A stretch of 31,028 bases of DNA from JAAFIP01 sp043769005 (GCA_043769005.1 JAYVJV010000052.1:1-31028); one strand, 5' to 3'; counted from the first letter of the stretch, positions 7,252 to 15,087 are shown. Translations and numbers: made by a program. The notes: a model not told the origin generated them from the sequence alone.

Positions 7252-8138
7252 AAATCCTGCTGTTCGGTAAAACCGGCCAGGTCGGCTGGGAGTTGCAGCG
7301 CAGCCTGGCACCGCTGGGCGAGCTGATTGCGCTGGACACCCGCAGCAGCGACTACTGCGGCGATTTCTTGAACCCCTGCGGCGTAGCGCACACTGTGCAG
7401 GCCATCCAGCCGGATGTCATCGTCAACGCCAGCGCCTACACCGCCGTCGACAAGGCCGAGTCAGACCGCGCCAATGCTTACACCATTAACGCTGAAACGC
7501 CCGGTTTAATTGCGCAAGCAGCTCATAAAATAGGAGCAAAGTTACTGCACTACTCCACCGACTATGTGTTTAACGGCAGTGGCAGTGCGCCCTGGCTGGA
7601 AACCGATGCAACTGGGCCGCTTAGCGTCTACGGAGCGAGCAAACTGGCTGGTGAACAGGCCATTGAGGCCAGTGGTGTCCAGCATCTGATATTTCGCACC
7701 AGCTGGGTCTATGGTGCACGCGGCGGCAATTTTGCCAAGACCATGCTGCGCCTGGCGCAAGAGCGTGACACGCTGTCTATCATCAACGACCAGATCGGTG
7801 CGCCCACCGGGGCAGACCTGCTGGCCGACATGACCGCCCAAGCCATCCCCCGCTGGCTGCGCCAGCCCGATCTGGCTGGTCTGTACCACCTGAGTGCGCT
7901 CGGGCAGACCTCCTGGCACGGCTATGCCCAGCATGTGTTTGCCCTGGCGCGCCAGCAGGGCAAGACACTCAAACTGCAAGCGAGCCAACCCAAGGCCATT
8001 ACCACCTCTGAATACCCAACCGCCGCCCAGCGGCCTTTGAATTCACGCCTGAACTGCAGCAAGTTAAAATCCAGTTTTCATCTGCATCTGCCCCACTGGA
8101 GCGTGGGTGTCAACCGCATGTTGGCGGAAATCCTCTAA
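7248..8138 (+). CDS. rmlD: dTDP-4-dehydrorhamnose reductase
   Basis: RmlD (RfbD) carries out the last step, reducing dTDP-4-keto-L-rhamnose to dTDP-L-rhamnose with NAD(P)H. The 296-residue protein starts MKILLFGKTGQVGWEL, a Rossmann nucleotide-binding turn, and shows the STDYVFNG block and YGASKLAGE with the catalytic Tyr and Lys, then FRTSWVYG. The ATG overlaps the rmlB stop; the open frame continues upstream inside rmlB, but that extension is an artefact. Around codons for GLIAQAAHKIGAKLL (7501-7541) the DNA turns AT-rich with rare-looking codons and matches the dispersed GCGCAAGCAGCT element. The protein still aligns with family members without an obvious gap there. Confidence 0.95.
   Translation: MKILLFGKTGQVGWELQRSLAPLGELIALDTRSSDYCGDFLNPCGVAHTVQAIQPDVIVNASAYTAVDKAESDRANAYTINAETPGLIAQAAHKIGAKLLHYSTDYVFNGSGSAPWLETDATGPLSVYGASKLAGEQAIEASGVQHLIFRTSWVYGARGGNFAKTMLRLAQERDTLSIINDQIGAPTGADLLADMTAQAIPRWLRQPDLAGLYHLSALGQTSWHGYAQHVFALARQQGKTLKLQASQPKAITTSEYPTAAQRPLNSRLNCSKLKSSFHLHLPHWSVGVNRMLAEIL
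7501..7541. repeat. Dispersed element copy E, inside rmlD
   Basis: GCGCAAGCAGCTCATAAA with flanking AT-rich bases matches the intergenic copy at 13526-13574 (GCGTAAGCAGCTCATAAA). It is read in frame as AQAAHK. The local composition (TTA, ATA, GGA codons) differs from the rest of the gene. Confidence 0.6.
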
Positions 8139-8161
8139 AACACCCCCTTCACTCCTTGTTT

Positions 8162-9049
8162 ATGACCCAACGCAAAGGCCTCATCCTCGCTGGCGGTTCC
8201 GGCACGCGTCTGCACCCCGCCACCCTGGCTATGAGCAAGCAACTGCTGCCCGTCTACGACAAGCCGATGATCTATTATCCGCTGAGCACATTAATGCTGG
8301 CGGGTATGCGCGACATCCTGGTCATCAGCACCCCACAAGACATACCCCGCTTTCAGCAACTGCTGGGTGACGGCAACCAGTGGGGAATGAACCTGCAATA
8401 CGCCGTCCAAGAGCGCCCCGACGGTCTGGCACAGGCCTTTATCATTGGCGAAAAATTTATCGGCAATGCCCCCAGCGCCCTGGTGCTGGGCGACAACATC
8501 TTTCATGGTCACGACTTTACCCCTCTGCTGACCAGTGCCGATGCCCAAACCCAGGGTGCCACCGTCTTTGCCTACCATGTACAAGACCCCGAACGCTACG
8601 GCGTAGTGGCCTTCGATGCCCAAGGTAAAGCCAGTAGCATCGAAGAAAAACCCAAGCACCCCAAAAGCAACTACGCCGTCACCGGCCTGTACTTCTACGA
8701 CAACCAAGTCGTCGAAATCGCCAAAGCGGTCAAGCCCAGCGCGCGTGGTGAGCTAGAGATCACCGCTGTGAACGATGCATACCTACAGCGCAGCCAGCTC
8801 AACGTGCAAATCCTCAAACGCGGCTATGCCTGGTTGGATACGGGTACACACGAAAGCCTGCTCGAAGCCAGCCAGTTCATTGCCACCCTGGAGCATCGCC
8901 AGGGCCTGAAAATCGCCTGCCCCGAAGAGATTGCCTGGCGCAATGGTTTTATCAGCGCCCAGCAGTTTGAAGCGCTAGCCCAGCCTTTGCTCAAGAACGG
9001 CTATGGGCAGTACATGCTGCGCATCTTGCGCGAAGGTATTTCACCATGA
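8162..9049 (+). CDS. rmlA: Glucose-1-phosphate thymidylyltransferase
   Basis: RmlA (RfbA) makes dTDP-glucose from glucose-1-phosphate and dTTP, the entry step to dTDP-L-rhamnose. The protein is 295 residues, as usual. The nucleotidyltransferase signature GLILAGGSGTRLHP lies at the N-terminus, followed by LAMSKQLLPVYDKPMIYYPL with the conserved Lys. VLGDNIFHGHD carries the metal-binding Asp and GYAWLDTGTHESL is near the C-terminus. I take the ATG at 8162; a TTG two codons earlier is possible. It begins 23 bases after rmlD and overlaps rmlC by four bases (ATGA), so the four genes form one operon. Confidence 0.96.
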   Translation: MTQRKGLILAGGSGTRLHPATLAMSKQLLPVYDKPMIYYPLSTLMLAGMRDILVISTPQDIPRFQQLLGDGNQWGMNLQYAVQERPDGLAQAFIIGEKFIGNAPSALVLGDNIFHGHDFTPLLTSADAQTQGATVFAYHVQDPERYGVVAFDAQGKASSIEEKPKHPKSNYAVTGLYFYDNQVVEIAKAVKPSARGELEITAVNDAYLQRSQLNVQILKRGYAWLDTGTHESLLEASQFIATLEHRQGLKIACPEEIAWRNGFISAQQFEALAQPLLKNGYGQYMLRILREGISP

Positions 9050-9594
9050 AAGTGACCTCCACCGCCATCCCCGACCTGCTAGTCATCGAACCCAAGGTGT
9101 TCGGTGACAGCCGGGGCTTCTTCTACGAGAGCTTTAACCAACAGGCATTTAACCAGGCTACTGGATTGGATGTGCAGTTTGTGCAGGACAACCACAGCCG
9201 CAGTAGCAAGGGTGTACTGCGGGGGCTGCATTACCAACTACCACCGCATGCACAAGGCAAGCTGGTACGTTGCACGCGTGGTGCGGTGTGGGATGTGGCC
9301 GTAGATATTCGCAAAAGCTCGCCTACCTTTGGTAAATGGGTGGGTATCGAGCTGACCGAAGAGAACCACAAGCAATTTTGGATACCGCCTGGTTTTGCGC
9401 ACGGCTTTGTGGTACTTGGCGATACGACAGACTTTTTGTATAAAACGACCGACTACTATGCCCCAGCCCATGAGCGGTGTATTGCTTGGAATGAGGAGGC
9501 TCTCGGCATCCTATGGCCTTTGACCAAATACAGTATCGAAGTACCGCAACTCTCTAGCAAAGATCTTTTAGGCACGAGCTTGTCGGAAGTATAA
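9046..9594 (+). CDS. rmlC: dTDP-4-dehydrorhamnose 3,5-epimerase
   Basis: RmlC (RfbC) epimerises C3 and C5 of dTDP-4-keto-6-deoxyglucose, the third step of the rhamnose pathway. The protein is 182 residues, the normal length, and forms a cupin barrel. Diagnostic residues are in LRGLHYQLPPHAQGKLVRC, with catalytic H62 and K72, and in FWIPPGFAHGFVVLGDTTDFLYKTTDYYAP. It starts at an ATG overlapping the rmlA stop. Immediately downstream the DNA turns AT-richer and holds a truncated Wzz-like frame. Confidence 0.96.
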   Translation: MKVTSTAIPDLLVIEPKVFGDSRGFFYESFNQQAFNQATGLDVQFVQDNHSRSSKGVLRGLHYQLPPHAQGKLVRCTRGAVWDVAVDIRKSSPTFGKWVGIELTEENHKQFWIPPGFAHGFVVLGDTTDFLYKTTDYYAPAHERCIAWNEEALGILWPLTKYSIEVPQLSSKDLLGTSLSEV

Positions 9595-9619
9595 GAAAAG
9601 TGCGCCGTGTTCTGGGGGA

Positions 9620-10342
9620 GTGCTTGCTATCGCTCTATGGATCCCCAATAAATTTGAAAGTGTCATGATACTTCGCGCCGAGTCACTCACTCCGACGCAA
9701 ATTACGGCATCCCCAGTGATCGACTCGCTGCTGAAAAAGTTTGACCTGATAGGCGATGCGCCTATTGATATTGCACGCGAACAATTTCGCAGAAAAATCA
9801 GTGTGACCGTCAATCGCAACGAAAAATTGATGAGCATAGCGGTATCTGGTCGTACTCCAGAACTCGCGCAAACCGTTGCAAATTCATTACTTCTGGGAAT
9901 TCTTGAAAACTCAAAACCTGAAGGGTTTGTTCGCGAGCAAATCGTGACGCAGCTCCAGCTTGCAGAAAAACGCGCCAAAGAATCTAGTGTCATGCTGGCG
10001 CATCTTGCGACTCGCATTGGCACAGCCGGATTTACGCCTGGAAGCAGTGATGCGATTCAAGGGTATGCTGAACTACAAAAAGTTTCAGCTGACGCCCAAG
10101 CTCAAGTGCTATCAGCACAGGCAAAACTAGAGGGATTAACCAACTCTTCAATTATTCAAAATCCCACAATAATGCACGCAGACAACACAAAAAAAGTCAT
10201 TTTGCTCTTTTTACTAACTGTAATTATCGTCGGCATTGCATTATTCATGTTCGTATTTTTACGGCACTCATATCGACAGCTTAGTGTAGATTCTGGGGAT
10301 AGAGAAAAACTAACACACATCAAAAAAGTGCTGGGGTTGTAG
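9620..10342 (+). CDS. Wzz-like polysaccharide chain-length protein, N-terminally truncated
   Basis: Wzz/polysaccharide co-polymerase proteins set O-antigen or capsule chain length. They have two transmembrane helices bracketing a periplasmic helical domain. Here 240 residues are readable. The start of the usual periplasmic part is seen (IPNKFESVMILRAE), then a long helical region, the C-terminal helix at about residues 193-214 (VILLFLLTVIIVGIALFMFVFL) and a short cytoplasmic tail. The first helix is largely missing: only LAIAL remains and no start codon exists further up in frame. The only candidate is a GTG at 9620 that overlaps GGGGGAG, so initiation is doubtful. Full-length relatives have about 300-350 residues. 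Composition is more AT-rich than in the rml genes. Most likely this is a decaying remnant of a polysaccharide locus that once continued here. Confidence 0.65.
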   Translation: MLAIALWIPNKFESVMILRAESLTPTQITASPVIDSLLKKFDLIGDAPIDIAREQFRRKISVTVNRNEKLMSIAVSGRTPELAQTVANSLLLGILENSKPEGFVREQIVTQLQLAEKRAKESSVMLAHLATRIGTAGFTPGSSDAIQGYAELQKVSADAQAQVLSAQAKLEGLTNSSIIQNPTIMHADNTKKVILLFLLTVIIVGIALFMFVFLRHSYRQLSVDSGDREKLTHIKKVLGL

Positions 10343-10368
10343 TGTCAAATTGACTCGGCTTCACATGC

Positions 10369-10701
10369 TCAACTTTGATCGTCAATCGCCGCCTCCGGCG
10401 CATTGCTTTTGCACGACTCTATGCCGCCGTCACGGGCTTTTTCGCTGGCGTACATCTGGCTTTGCCCAATCACCTGGTGATTGCCGGCTTTGAGAACAAA
10501 ATAGGGCGAACCATCTTTGCCGTTTTTACGCTCAAAGCGGGACTCGTCGGAGGCGTTTTTCTTGATCGAGACGACACCGTTCAGGGCGCTGGCCTTGCTC
10601 TCGTACATTTCACTGACCATGATGATCTGGCCGTTACTTGCCAGAAGGTTGAAAAAGTACTTTTCGTTTTTGGATTTTTTGAGTTCAAACTTGCCTGCCA
10701 T
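10369..10701 (-). CDS. YegP-family (DUF1508) protein
   Basis: This is a small 110-residue protein made of two tandem DUF1508 repeats. The first reads GKFELKKSKNEKYFFNLLASNGQII (residues 3-27) with SEMYESKASALNGVVSIKKNA. The second reads RFERKNGKDGSPYFVLKAGNHQVIGQSQMY with SEKARDGGIESCKSNA. Such proteins are common, small and cytoplasmic; their molecular function is not known. The ATG is preceded by AAGGATG at good spacing. It converges with the Wzz-like frame and is transcribed in the same direction as the oxidoreductase gene upstream of it, with about 116 bases between. Confidence 0.9.
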   Translation of the reverse strand: MAGKFELKKSKNEKYFFNLLASNGQIIMVSEMYESKASALNGVVSIKKNASDESRFERKNGKDGSPYFVLKAGNHQVIGQSQMYASEKARDGGIESCKSNAPEAAIDDQS

Positions 10702-10817
10702 GGTGTCATCCTTTGTGTAGCTAGGTTAAGAGATATAGGTGTGCCAGCACGAGGGCTGTATTCGCTTTGTAACCGGAACTTGCGCCGTTGGCAAGCGGGC
10801 TAAACCTTCTTTGTGAT

Positions 10818-11732
10818 TTATGCACACCCGTCCACTTGAGTTTGTAACCATTTGAGCAAGGCGCTGTCGTCCTCCAGTGCCAGCCCCGCAGAAAGCGCCT
10901 GGGCAAAGACGGCGCTGGCGTGCAGGCCCAGTGCGTGGCTCACCTGAGCTTGCACACTGGCATAGGCCTGGCCGCCAGCCAGCTGGCCTGCGGCCTGCAC
11001 TGCCAGTGCGGTGTCTTTGGCCAGTAAGGCCATATGTGCCTGAGGCGCGCGCTCGCCCGCCAAAGCGCGGTGCATGCGGTCAGAGCCGATCCAACTTTGG
11101 CCACTGGACTGCTCGATGACCGCCAGCGTAACCGCCATGTCCAGTCCCATACGCTGGGCCAGCGCCAGCGCCTGGGCTGCGCCTACCAGGTTGATGCCTG
11201 CCAACAGGTTGTTGACCAGCTTGGTACGCGCAGCATCGCCTGCACGCTGGCTAATGCGAAAGACTTTGCTGGAGAGGTGGCGGATCAAGACCGCATGCTG
11301 GGTGAACACGGCATCCGGGCAGGCCAGCATCAGGCTCATACTGCCGTCGGCTGCGCGTACTGGGCCACCAGACATGGGTGCGTCAATACTGTGGATGCCG
11401 CGCTGGGCCAGTTGCGAGGCAAAGCACTCGGTGTCTTGCGGGGCGATGGTGGGGCACAGCAGCACGGTGTGGCCTGCGGGCACGGCTAGAGCCAGGCCGT
11501 GGCTGCCAAACAACACTTGCTCCACCTGATCTGCCGTCACCACACAAACAATAGTTACTCCTGATTGAATAGCTGCTTGCGCACTATTTGTATGGGCTAC
11601 AGCGCCTTTTTTCTGGAAAAATGCTGTCTTGATGGGGTCTGTATCGTACACATGCACGGTGTAGCCGCGCGCCAGCAGGTTACTGGCCATGCCCCCGCCC
11701 ATATTGCCAATGCCGATGATGGAGATGTTCAT
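10818..11732 (-). CDS. NAD(P)-dependent oxidoreductase, 3-hydroxyisobutyrate dehydrogenase family
   Basis: This 304-residue protein is a beta-hydroxyacid dehydrogenase. It has a Rossmann start, ISIIGIGNMGGGMASNLLARG, a substrate-binding block DAPMSGGPVRAADGSMSLM (around residues 118-135) and the catalytic Lys in TKLVNNLLAG (K171, N175). Relatives oxidise 3-hydroxyisobutyrate, L-threonate, or reduce tartronate semialdehyde; the sequence alone does not pick among them. It is divergent from mpl with about 67 bases between starts. The stretch encoding AHTNSAQAAIQSGVTIV coincides with a copy of the dispersed GCGCAAGCAGCT element, in the same reading frame (AQAA) as the copy in rmlD. Confidence 0.88.
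   Translation of the reverse strand: MNISIIGIGNMGGGMASNLLARGYTVHVYDTDPIKTAFFQKKGAVAHTNSAQAAIQSGVTIVCVVTADQVEQVLFGSHGLALAVPAGHTVLLCPTIAPQDTECFASQLAQRGIHSIDAPMSGGPVRAADGSMSLMLACPDAVFTQHAVLIRHLSSKVFRISQRAGDAARTKLVNNLLAGINLVGAAQALALAQRMGLDMAVTLAVIEQSSGQSWIGSDRMHRALAGERAPQAHMALLAKDTALAVQAAGQLAGGQAYASVQAQVSHALGLHASAVFAQALSAGLALEDDSALLKWLQTQVDGCA
11553..11602. repeat. Dispersed element copy F, inside the oxidoreductase gene
   Basis: On the minus strand it reads CTGTAGCCCATACAAATAGT, then GCGCAAGCAGCT, then ATTCAATCAGGAGTAACT. This follows the intergenic copy at 13526-13574 (CTCTAGCCCAATGAAATATA, GCGTAAGCAGCT, CATAAATAAATAGCAAC) over its full length, though with many substitutions. It is translated in frame. 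Confidence 0.6.
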
Positions 11733-11799
11733 GGGCTTTTATAGCACGTTCGCCCTGCTGCGAGCCTGTGTGGCGATGGGCCTTCCGTACAATCTGTCC

Positions 11800-13281
11800 A
11801 TGCATATACACATACTCGGCATTTGCGGCACTTTCATGGGGGGGCTGGCAGCGTTGGCCCGCGAGGCGGGGCACAAGGTGACCGGCTGTGACGCGGGGGT
11901 CTACCCACCCATGAGCGACCAACTGCGCGCCCTGGGCATTGAGCTGATCGAGGGCTTTGGTGCCGAACAGATCGCCCTCAAGGCCGACATGTACGTGGTG
12001 GGCAACGTCGTCAGCCGTGCCCGGTTACCCAGCGGCGAGCCCAAGTTTCCTTTGATGGAAGCCATCTTGGACGCAGGCGCGCCCTACACCAGCGGCCCAC
12101 AGTGGCTGAGCGAACACATCCTGCAAGGCCGCCATGTGCTGGCCGTGGCGGGCACGCACGGCAAAACCACTACCACGGCCATGCTGGCCTGGATTTTGGA
12201 ACACGCCGGGCTAAATCCGGGCTTTTTGGTGGGCGGCGTGCCGCTGAATTTTGGTGTGTCGGCCCGCCTGGGCGGCTGGCCGGCACAGGGTTTTGCGCAG
12301 GTAAAGGAGGAGACCGCGCAGCGGGCGGGGGACACGGAGCAAAACCCTGTGCCGGCCAGCCGCCCAGGCGGGCGTGCCCTTTTCGTCATCGAAGCCGACG
12401 AATACGACACCGCCTTCTTCGACAAACGCAGCAAATTCGTCCACTACCGCCCGCGCACGGCCATTTTGAACAACCTGGAGTTTGACCACGCGGATATTTT
12501 TGGCAGCCTGGCCGACATCGAGCGGCAGTTTCACCACCTGGTGCGCAGCGTGCCCGCCAGTGGCCGCGTGGTGGTCAACGGTGTAGAAGAAAGCCTGCAA
12601 CGCGTGCTGCACATGGGCTGCTGGAGCGAGCAAGCCAGCTTTGGCGCGGCGGTGTCTGACTGGAGCGCCGTGGGTGAGCCCAGCGACTTCGACGTGCTAT
12701 ACAAAGGTGAGCTGCTTACGCATATCCAATGGGCGCTGTCGGGCCTGCACAACCAAATGAATGCACTGGCAGCGATTGCAGCGGCACAGCATGTGGGCGT
12801 GGCCGCGCCCGTGGCCGCCAAGGCGCTGGAGAGGTTTGAAAACGTCAAACGCCGCATGGAAGTGCGCGGCACCGTAGGCGGCGTGACGGTGTACGACGAC
12901 TTTGCCCACCACCCCACCGCTATCCAACTGACGTTAAGCGGCCTGCGCAGGCAGCTAGACGCGAACCCCACTACAGCCAGCGCGCGCATCCTGGCCGTAT
13001 TTGAGCCGCGCAGCAACACCATGAAGCTGGGCACCATGAAGCAGCAACTCCCCTGGAGTTTAGAGGCCGCCAACCTGGCCTTTTGCCACACCGGTGGGCT
13101 GGACTGGGACGCTGCGCAGGCCCTGGCACCGATGGGCGCACGAGCGCAGGTGGCGGGGTCGATTGACGCTTTGGTCGCCCAGGTGATTGCCGCTGCCCAG
13201 CCGGGGGATCAGGTGGTGTGTATGAGCAATGGGGGCTTTGGTGGGGTGCATGCTAAATTGTTGGCAGCTTTGAAGGCTTGA
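11800..13281 (+). CDS. mpl: UDP-N-acetylmuramate:L-alanyl-gamma-D-glutamyl-meso-diaminopimelate ligase (murein peptide ligase)
   Basis: Mpl reattaches recycled murein tripeptide to UDP-MurNAc. The Mur-ligase pattern is clear: N-terminal MHIHILGICGTFMGGLAALA, the ATP-binding GTHGKTTTT (about residues 118-126), EADEYDTAFFDKRSKF, and the C-terminal YDDFAHHPTAI. I start at the ATG at 11800 because it opens the conserved IHILGICG motif; earlier in-frame starts add unrelated residues. The length is 493, longer than the usual roughly 450-460. The excess sits between SARLGG and FVIEADEYD, where about 34 extra residues are encoded by a perfect 35-bp inverted repeat and its spacer. A copy of the dispersed element also lies in the gene near FDVLYKGELLTHIQWALSG. 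Confidence 0.93.
   Translation: MHIHILGICGTFMGGLAALAREAGHKVTGCDAGVYPPMSDQLRALGIELIEGFGAEQIALKADMYVVGNVVSRARLPSGEPKFPLMEAILDAGAPYTSGPQWLSEHILQGRHVLAVAGTHGKTTTTAMLAWILEHAGLNPGFLVGGVPLNFGVSARLGGWPAQGFAQVKEETAQRAGDTEQNPVPASRPGGRALFVIEADEYDTAFFDKRSKFVHYRPRTAILNNLEFDHADIFGSLADIERQFHHLVRSVPASGRVVVNGVEESLQRVLHMGCWSEQASFGAAVSDWSAVGEPSDFDVLYKGELLTHIQWALSGLHNQMNALAAIAAAQHVGVAAPVAAKALERFENVKRRMEVRGTVGGVTVYDDFAHHPTAIQLTLSGLRRQLDANPTTASARILAVFEPRSNTMKLGTMKQQLPWSLEAANLAFCHTGGLDWDAAQALAPMGARAQVAGSIDALVAQVIAAAQPGDQVVCMSNGGFGGVHAKLLAALKA
12262..12373. repeat. Perfect 35-bp inverted repeat inside mpl
   Basis: The arms at 12262-12296 and 12339-12373 are exact reverse complements over 35 bases (left arm core GGCGGCTGGCCGGCACAGGG), separated by 42 bases. 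The unit stays in frame and adds residues such as WPAQGFAQVKEETAQRAGD and PVPASRPGG between two conserved motifs of the ligase. It looks like an inserted palindromic element tolerated in a surface loop. Confidence 0.85.
12694..12738. repeat. Dispersed element copy G, inside mpl
   Basis: TGCTAT, then TGAGCTGCTTACGC, then ATGGGC match the reverse complement of the copy at 13526-13574, with 14 identical bases at the core. It is read as GELLTH in mpl. The family alignment seems uninterrupted here, so this may be overwriting or chance convergence rather than a clean insertion. Confidence 0.5.
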
Positions 13282-13376
13282 TTGCATTGAAGAGTTTGCT
13301 CTTTCCGTTATGCGCTGCGGCTGGGGTTTGAAGAGTTCTTATCCAGCATCGTGCGCTGCGGCGGTTGAAGAGATTG

Positions 13377-13721
13377 CGCTGCAAAATTTTTACAAAAACA
13401 CGCGCGAGCAGCGGGTGCGTGTTTCCCAGCGCATGCACCGCGCGCCTTTCTCCAAAATTTTCATCGCAACCCCGTTCAACCACCGTCGGGCTGGTTTGGT
13501 AGGCGGTATTTCGGCTGAGAAATGGCTCTAGCCCAATGAAATATAGCGTAAGCAGCTCATAAATAAATAGCAACTTATCCGACGCACAGGCTGTTAAACA
13601 CGCACAGAATGATGTGACAGGGTGGGTCGTCCCGATGAAAATGTTGGAGAAAGGCGCGCGGTGCATACGCCAGGCATAAGCAACCTAATTTCGCGCGTGT
13701 TTTCGTAAAAATTTTGCAGCG
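13377..13721. repeat. About 90-bp imperfect inverted repeat pair (arms 13377-13466 and 13633-13721)
   Basis: The left arm begins CGCTGCAAAATTTTTAC and ends TCATCG; the reverse complement of the right arm begins and ends the same way. Blocks of 17, 13 and 23 bases are identical (for example AAAACACGCGCGA and ATGCACCGCGCGCCTTTCTC). About 22 bases in the middle have diverged. The arms enclose about 166 bases that include a dispersed-element copy. It resembles two head-to-head copies of an unnamed interspersed repeat. Confidence 0.8.
13526..13574. repeat. Dispersed element copy B, intergenic
   Basis: This is a clean intergenic copy: CTCTAGCCCAATGAAATATA, then GCGTAAGCAGCT, then CATAAATAAATAGCAAC. 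It lies between the arms of the 90-bp inverted repeat and serves here as the reference for the other copies. Confidence 0.8.
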
Positions 13722-13817
13722 GGATGCCCACCCTGAGTCCAACTCACTGGAGATAACGCGTGCAGAACAAACCAACACGAACGAAGGATGAGCCGACAAC
13801 AAGCACCCTCACCCCTA

Positions 13818-13841
13818 CCCTCTCCCGCGCGCGGGAGAGGG
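13818..13841. repeat. Perfect 24-base palindrome CCCTCTCCCGCG/CGCGGGAGAGGG
   Basis: It lies 14 bases beyond the stop of the DAHP synthase gene and between convergent genes. It could act as a transcription-ending hairpin, but no T run follows on either strand. Similar CCCTCTCCC palindromes are scattered repeats in many proteobacteria, so it may simply be one of those. Confidence 0.5.
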
Positions 13842-13854
13842 CGTAAGAGAAGAG

Positions 13855-14985
13855 TTAGCCTCGGCGCTTGAGTACGGCGTTGGACAGCGTGTCCAGCACT
13901 TCCAGCGACGTATCCCAGCCCAGGCAGGCATCGGTAATGCTCTGCCCATAGCGCAGCTTGGCCGGGTCGTCCGTGCCGGGGTTGAACTTCTGCGTGCCGC
14001 CCTCCAGGTGGCTCTCTACCATCACGCCAAAGATGCTGCGCGAACCAGCCGTGATTTGCGCTGCGATATCTTGCGCAACTACCGCCTGGCGCTCGTGCTG
14101 TTTGGCGCTGTTGGCATGGCTGCAATCGACCATCAGCTTGGGCGGCAGCTTGGCGACGACCAGGTCTTTGCAAGCGGCTTCGACACTGGCAGCATCGTAG
14201 TTGGGCGTTTTGCCTCCGCGCAAAATGACGTGGCAGTCGGGGTTGCCATTGGTTTGCACAATGGCAACCTGACCGTTTTTATGCACCGACAAGAAGTGGT
14301 GGCCTCCGGCGGCGGCCTGGATGGCATCGGTGGCGATTTTGATGTTGCCGTCGGTGCCGTTTTTAAAGCCGATGGGGGCCGATATGCCGCTGGCCAGCTC
14401 GCGGTGTACCTGGCTCTCGGTGGTGCGCGCGCCTATTGCGCCCCAGGAGATCAGATCACCAATGTACTGCGGCGAGATCACGTCTAAAAACTCGCTGCCT
14501 GCTGGCAGACCCAGCCGATTGATCTCGATCAGCAACTGGCGCGCCATACGCAGGCCTTCGTCAATGCGGCAGCTCTCGTCCAGGTAGGGGTCGTTAATCA
14601 GGCCTTTCCAGCCCACAGTGGTGCGGGGTTTTTCAAAATACACGCGCATGACTATCTCTAGCGTGCCTGCGAACTTGACGCGCTGCGCCAGCAGGCGGCG
14701 GGCGTACTCAAGGGCCGCCGACGGATCGTGGATCGAGCATGGGCCCATGATGACCAGCAAACGGTCGTCACTGCCCGCCATGATGCGCTGGATGCTGCTA
14801 CGGGTGCTGCTGATCAGGCTTTCGACTGGCGTTCCGCGAATCGGGAAGAAGCGGATCAAATGCTCGGGTGGTGGCAAGACGGTGATGTCTTTGATGCGCT
14901 CGTCATCGGTCTGGCTGGTGCGGTCAGTGGGCTGGGCACCGGGCGGGTACCAGGCTTGGCTGGTGGTGGGTAGAGGCTGGGTCAT
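13855..14985 (-). CDS. Class I 3-deoxy-7-phosphoheptulonate (DAHP) synthase
   Basis: DAHP synthase condenses phosphoenolpyruvate and erythrose-4-phosphate, the first committed step to the aromatic amino acids. The 376-residue translation is of the AroF/AroG/AroH type. It has RLLVIMGPCSIHDPSAALEYA with metal-ligand C83, MRVYFEKPRTTVGWKGLINDP, the GARTTESQVHRELASG segment, HVILRGGKTPNY, and the C-terminal VDCSHANSAKQHERQ. The ATG has AAGGAG seven bases upstream. The 5' region carries a Phe/Tyr-rich leader peptide and a hairpin followed by eight T residues, so expression is probably controlled by attenuation in response to phenylalanine and/or tyrosine supply. Which feedback class (Phe, Tyr or Trp) the enzyme belongs to cannot be told, so I give no symbol. 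Confidence 0.95.
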   Translation of the reverse strand: MTQPLPTTSQAWYPPGAQPTDRTSQTDDERIKDITVLPPPEHLIRFFPIRGTPVESLISSTRSSIQRIMAGSDDRLLVIMGPCSIHDPSAALEYARRLLAQRVKFAGTLEIVMRVYFEKPRTTVGWKGLINDPYLDESCRIDEGLRMARQLLIEINRLGLPAGSEFLDVISPQYIGDLISWGAIGARTTESQVHRELASGISAPIGFKNGTDGNIKIATDAIQAAAGGHHFLSVHKNGQVAIVQTNGNPDCHVILRGGKTPNYDAASVEAACKDLVVAKLPPKLMVDCSHANSAKQHERQAVVAQDIAAQITAGSRSIFGVMVESHLEGGTQKFNPGTDDPAKLRYGQSITDACLGWDTSLEVLDTLSNAVLKRRG

Positions 14986-15030
14986 CTGGGTCTCCTTGGA
15001 ACGATAAACGGATCTGAAAATTGATGGGCG

Positions 15031-15066
15031 AAAAAAAACCGCCTGGGATTTGCGCCCGGCGGTTCG
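15031..15066 (-). terminator. Intrinsic terminator of the DAHP synthase leader (attenuator)
   Basis: On the minus strand the stem AACCGCC (15064-15058) pairs with GGCGGTT (15043-15037), extended by GGG with CCC inside, and is followed directly by eight T residues (15038-15031). It lies between the leader peptide stop and the DAHP synthase start. The 5' arm CCGCCGGG is also exactly complementary to CCCGGCGG at 15114-15107 within the leader peptide gene, which would form the competing anti-terminator. Confidence 0.85.
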
Positions 15067-15087
15067 ATGAGGGGAAGGATTCTTTTG

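Larger units (their letters stand above)
13282..13854. other. 573-base gene-free, repeat-rich interval between mpl and the DAHP synthase gene
   Basis: No convincing gene was found. Short frames on both strands here are composed of repeat sequence and look like no known protein. From left to right it holds an imperfect inverted repeat of about 90 bases (13377-13466 and 13633-13721), a copy of the dispersed element between the arms (13526-13574), and a 24-base palindrome (13818-13841). mpl and the DAHP synthase gene converge on this interval. Confidence 0.75.

Noticed and set aside
13310..13531. 73-codon plus-strand frame in the repeat-rich interval
   Set aside because: It is composed almost wholly of the left repeat arm and surrounding sequence, with no domain and no ribosome site.
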